Assembly: GCA_012839145.1 (NCBI GenBank)
Contig: DUNY01000094.1
Span: 1 to 7,400 of the forward strand
Source of the DNA: Thermoanaerobacterales bacterium
Lineage (GTDB): Bacteria; Bacillota; Thermosediminibacteria; Thermosediminibacterales; Tepidanaerobacteraceae
Length of the DNA stretch: 7,400 nucleotides
Direction of reading: 5' to 3'
Shown here: in pieces, positions 5,533-7,400 of the stretch
Numbering within the stretch: the first letter of the stretch is position 1
How the letters are laid out: the number at the start of each line of letters is the position of its first letter
Notes under the pieces: model-generated
What the model saw: the letters and a program-made list of their open reading frames with translations, nothing else
Database searches by the model: none
Told to the model about the DNA's origin: nothing
Program-made: the position numbers and the translations under genes

Positions 5533-5576
5533 TTTACTTTAATTATTTAGTATTAATTACAAAAGGAGGGTTATAA

Positions 5577-5861
5577 ATGAACATCAAACCATTAGGTGAT
5601 CGAATCGTCATCAAAGTTTTGGAGAAAGAGGAAAAAACCAAAGGAGGCATAGTGTTACCAGACACTGCTAAAGAAAAGCCCCAGAAAGGGGAAGTTCTTG
5701 CTGTAGGATCCGGTGAAATTATCGAAGGTAAAAAAGTTCCTTTGGAAGTGAAAGTAGGGGACGAGATTATTTTCTCTAAGTATGCAGGCACAGAAGTTAA
5801 ACTTGATGATGAAGAATATTTGATTATAAGACAAAGTGATGTTCTAGCCATATTAGAATAA
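5577..5861 (+). CDS. groES: Co-chaperonin GroES
   Basis: GroES is the seven-membered lid that closes the GroEL cage during ATP-driven protein folding in the cytoplasm. The 94-residue length is standard. It begins [13 protein letters not shown]. The mobile loop, about 16-34, includes GGIVLPD, whose IVL (25-27) contacts the GroEL apical domain. GEVLAVGSG (38-46) and [18 protein letters not shown] (60-77) complete the beta-barrel. The ATG has AAAGGAGGG 6 bases upstream. It is first in the groESL operon, behind a CIRCE-controlled promoter, with groEL 22 bases downstream. Confidence 0.98.
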   Translation: MNIKPLGDRIVIKVLEKEEKTKGGIVLPDTAKEKPQKGEVLAVGSGEIIEGKKVPLEVKVGDEIIFSKYAGTEVKLDDEEYLIIRQSDVLAILE

Positions 5862-5883
5862 AAAAGCGAGGAGGGATTTTTAA

Positions 5884-7400
<1,517 letters not shown>

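Noticed and set aside
5513..5540. Second groE promoter in the leader (TTAACA with TACTTT)
   Set aside because: The -10 matches only about half of the consensus and the spacing is 16; the promoter at 5409-5437 next to CIRCE explains the operon.

Overview
The window looks like chromosomal DNA of a low-GC Gram-positive anaerobe, most likely a member of the Clostridia. The evidence is AT-rich intergenic DNA, strong AGGAGG-type ribosome binding sites, a lipoprotein-anchored ABC binding protein, a perfect CIRCE operator and a ykkC-family riboswitch. I cannot name a genus.

Layout: (1) Bases 1-86 hold the first 28 codons of a minus-strand gene for an unrecognised membrane protein that runs off the left edge. 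It has its own promoter at about 136-164. (2) Bases 87-436 are otherwise non-coding and contain a perfect 14-bp hairpin at 332-364, the probable end of the neighbouring operon. (3) Bases 437-4914 are a complete minus-strand high-affinity branched-chain amino acid ABC transporter operon, transcribed in the order binding lipoprotein (livJ/K type), livH, livM, livG, livF. The last three genes are translationally coupled. A 13-bp perfect hairpin sits between the binding protein and livH. (4) Bases 4915-5240 are the liv leader: a near-consensus promoter, a ykkC-type aptamer and an overlapping intrinsic terminator. (5) Bases 5238-5576 are the divergent control region, with the groE promoter and CIRCE. 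(6) Bases 5577-7400 are groES and groEL on the plus strand, with groEL cut off by the window end.

The best observation is the riboswitch ahead of the liv operon. Its core is that of ykkC subtype 2. With branched-chain amino acid uptake genes downstream, the ppGpp-sensing class (subtype 2a) is the most likely. The last pairing strand of the aptamer overlaps the 5' arm of a terminator, so ligand binding should prevent termination. The operon would therefore be switched ON when the alarmone accumulates during amino acid starvation. ppGpp riboswitches are an established class, so this would be a good member and not a new system. I found no clear sign of a wholly undescribed system.

The two divergent units are controlled separately. 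The liv operon appears to answer to amino acid starvation through RNA, and groESL to protein misfolding through HrcA and CIRCE.
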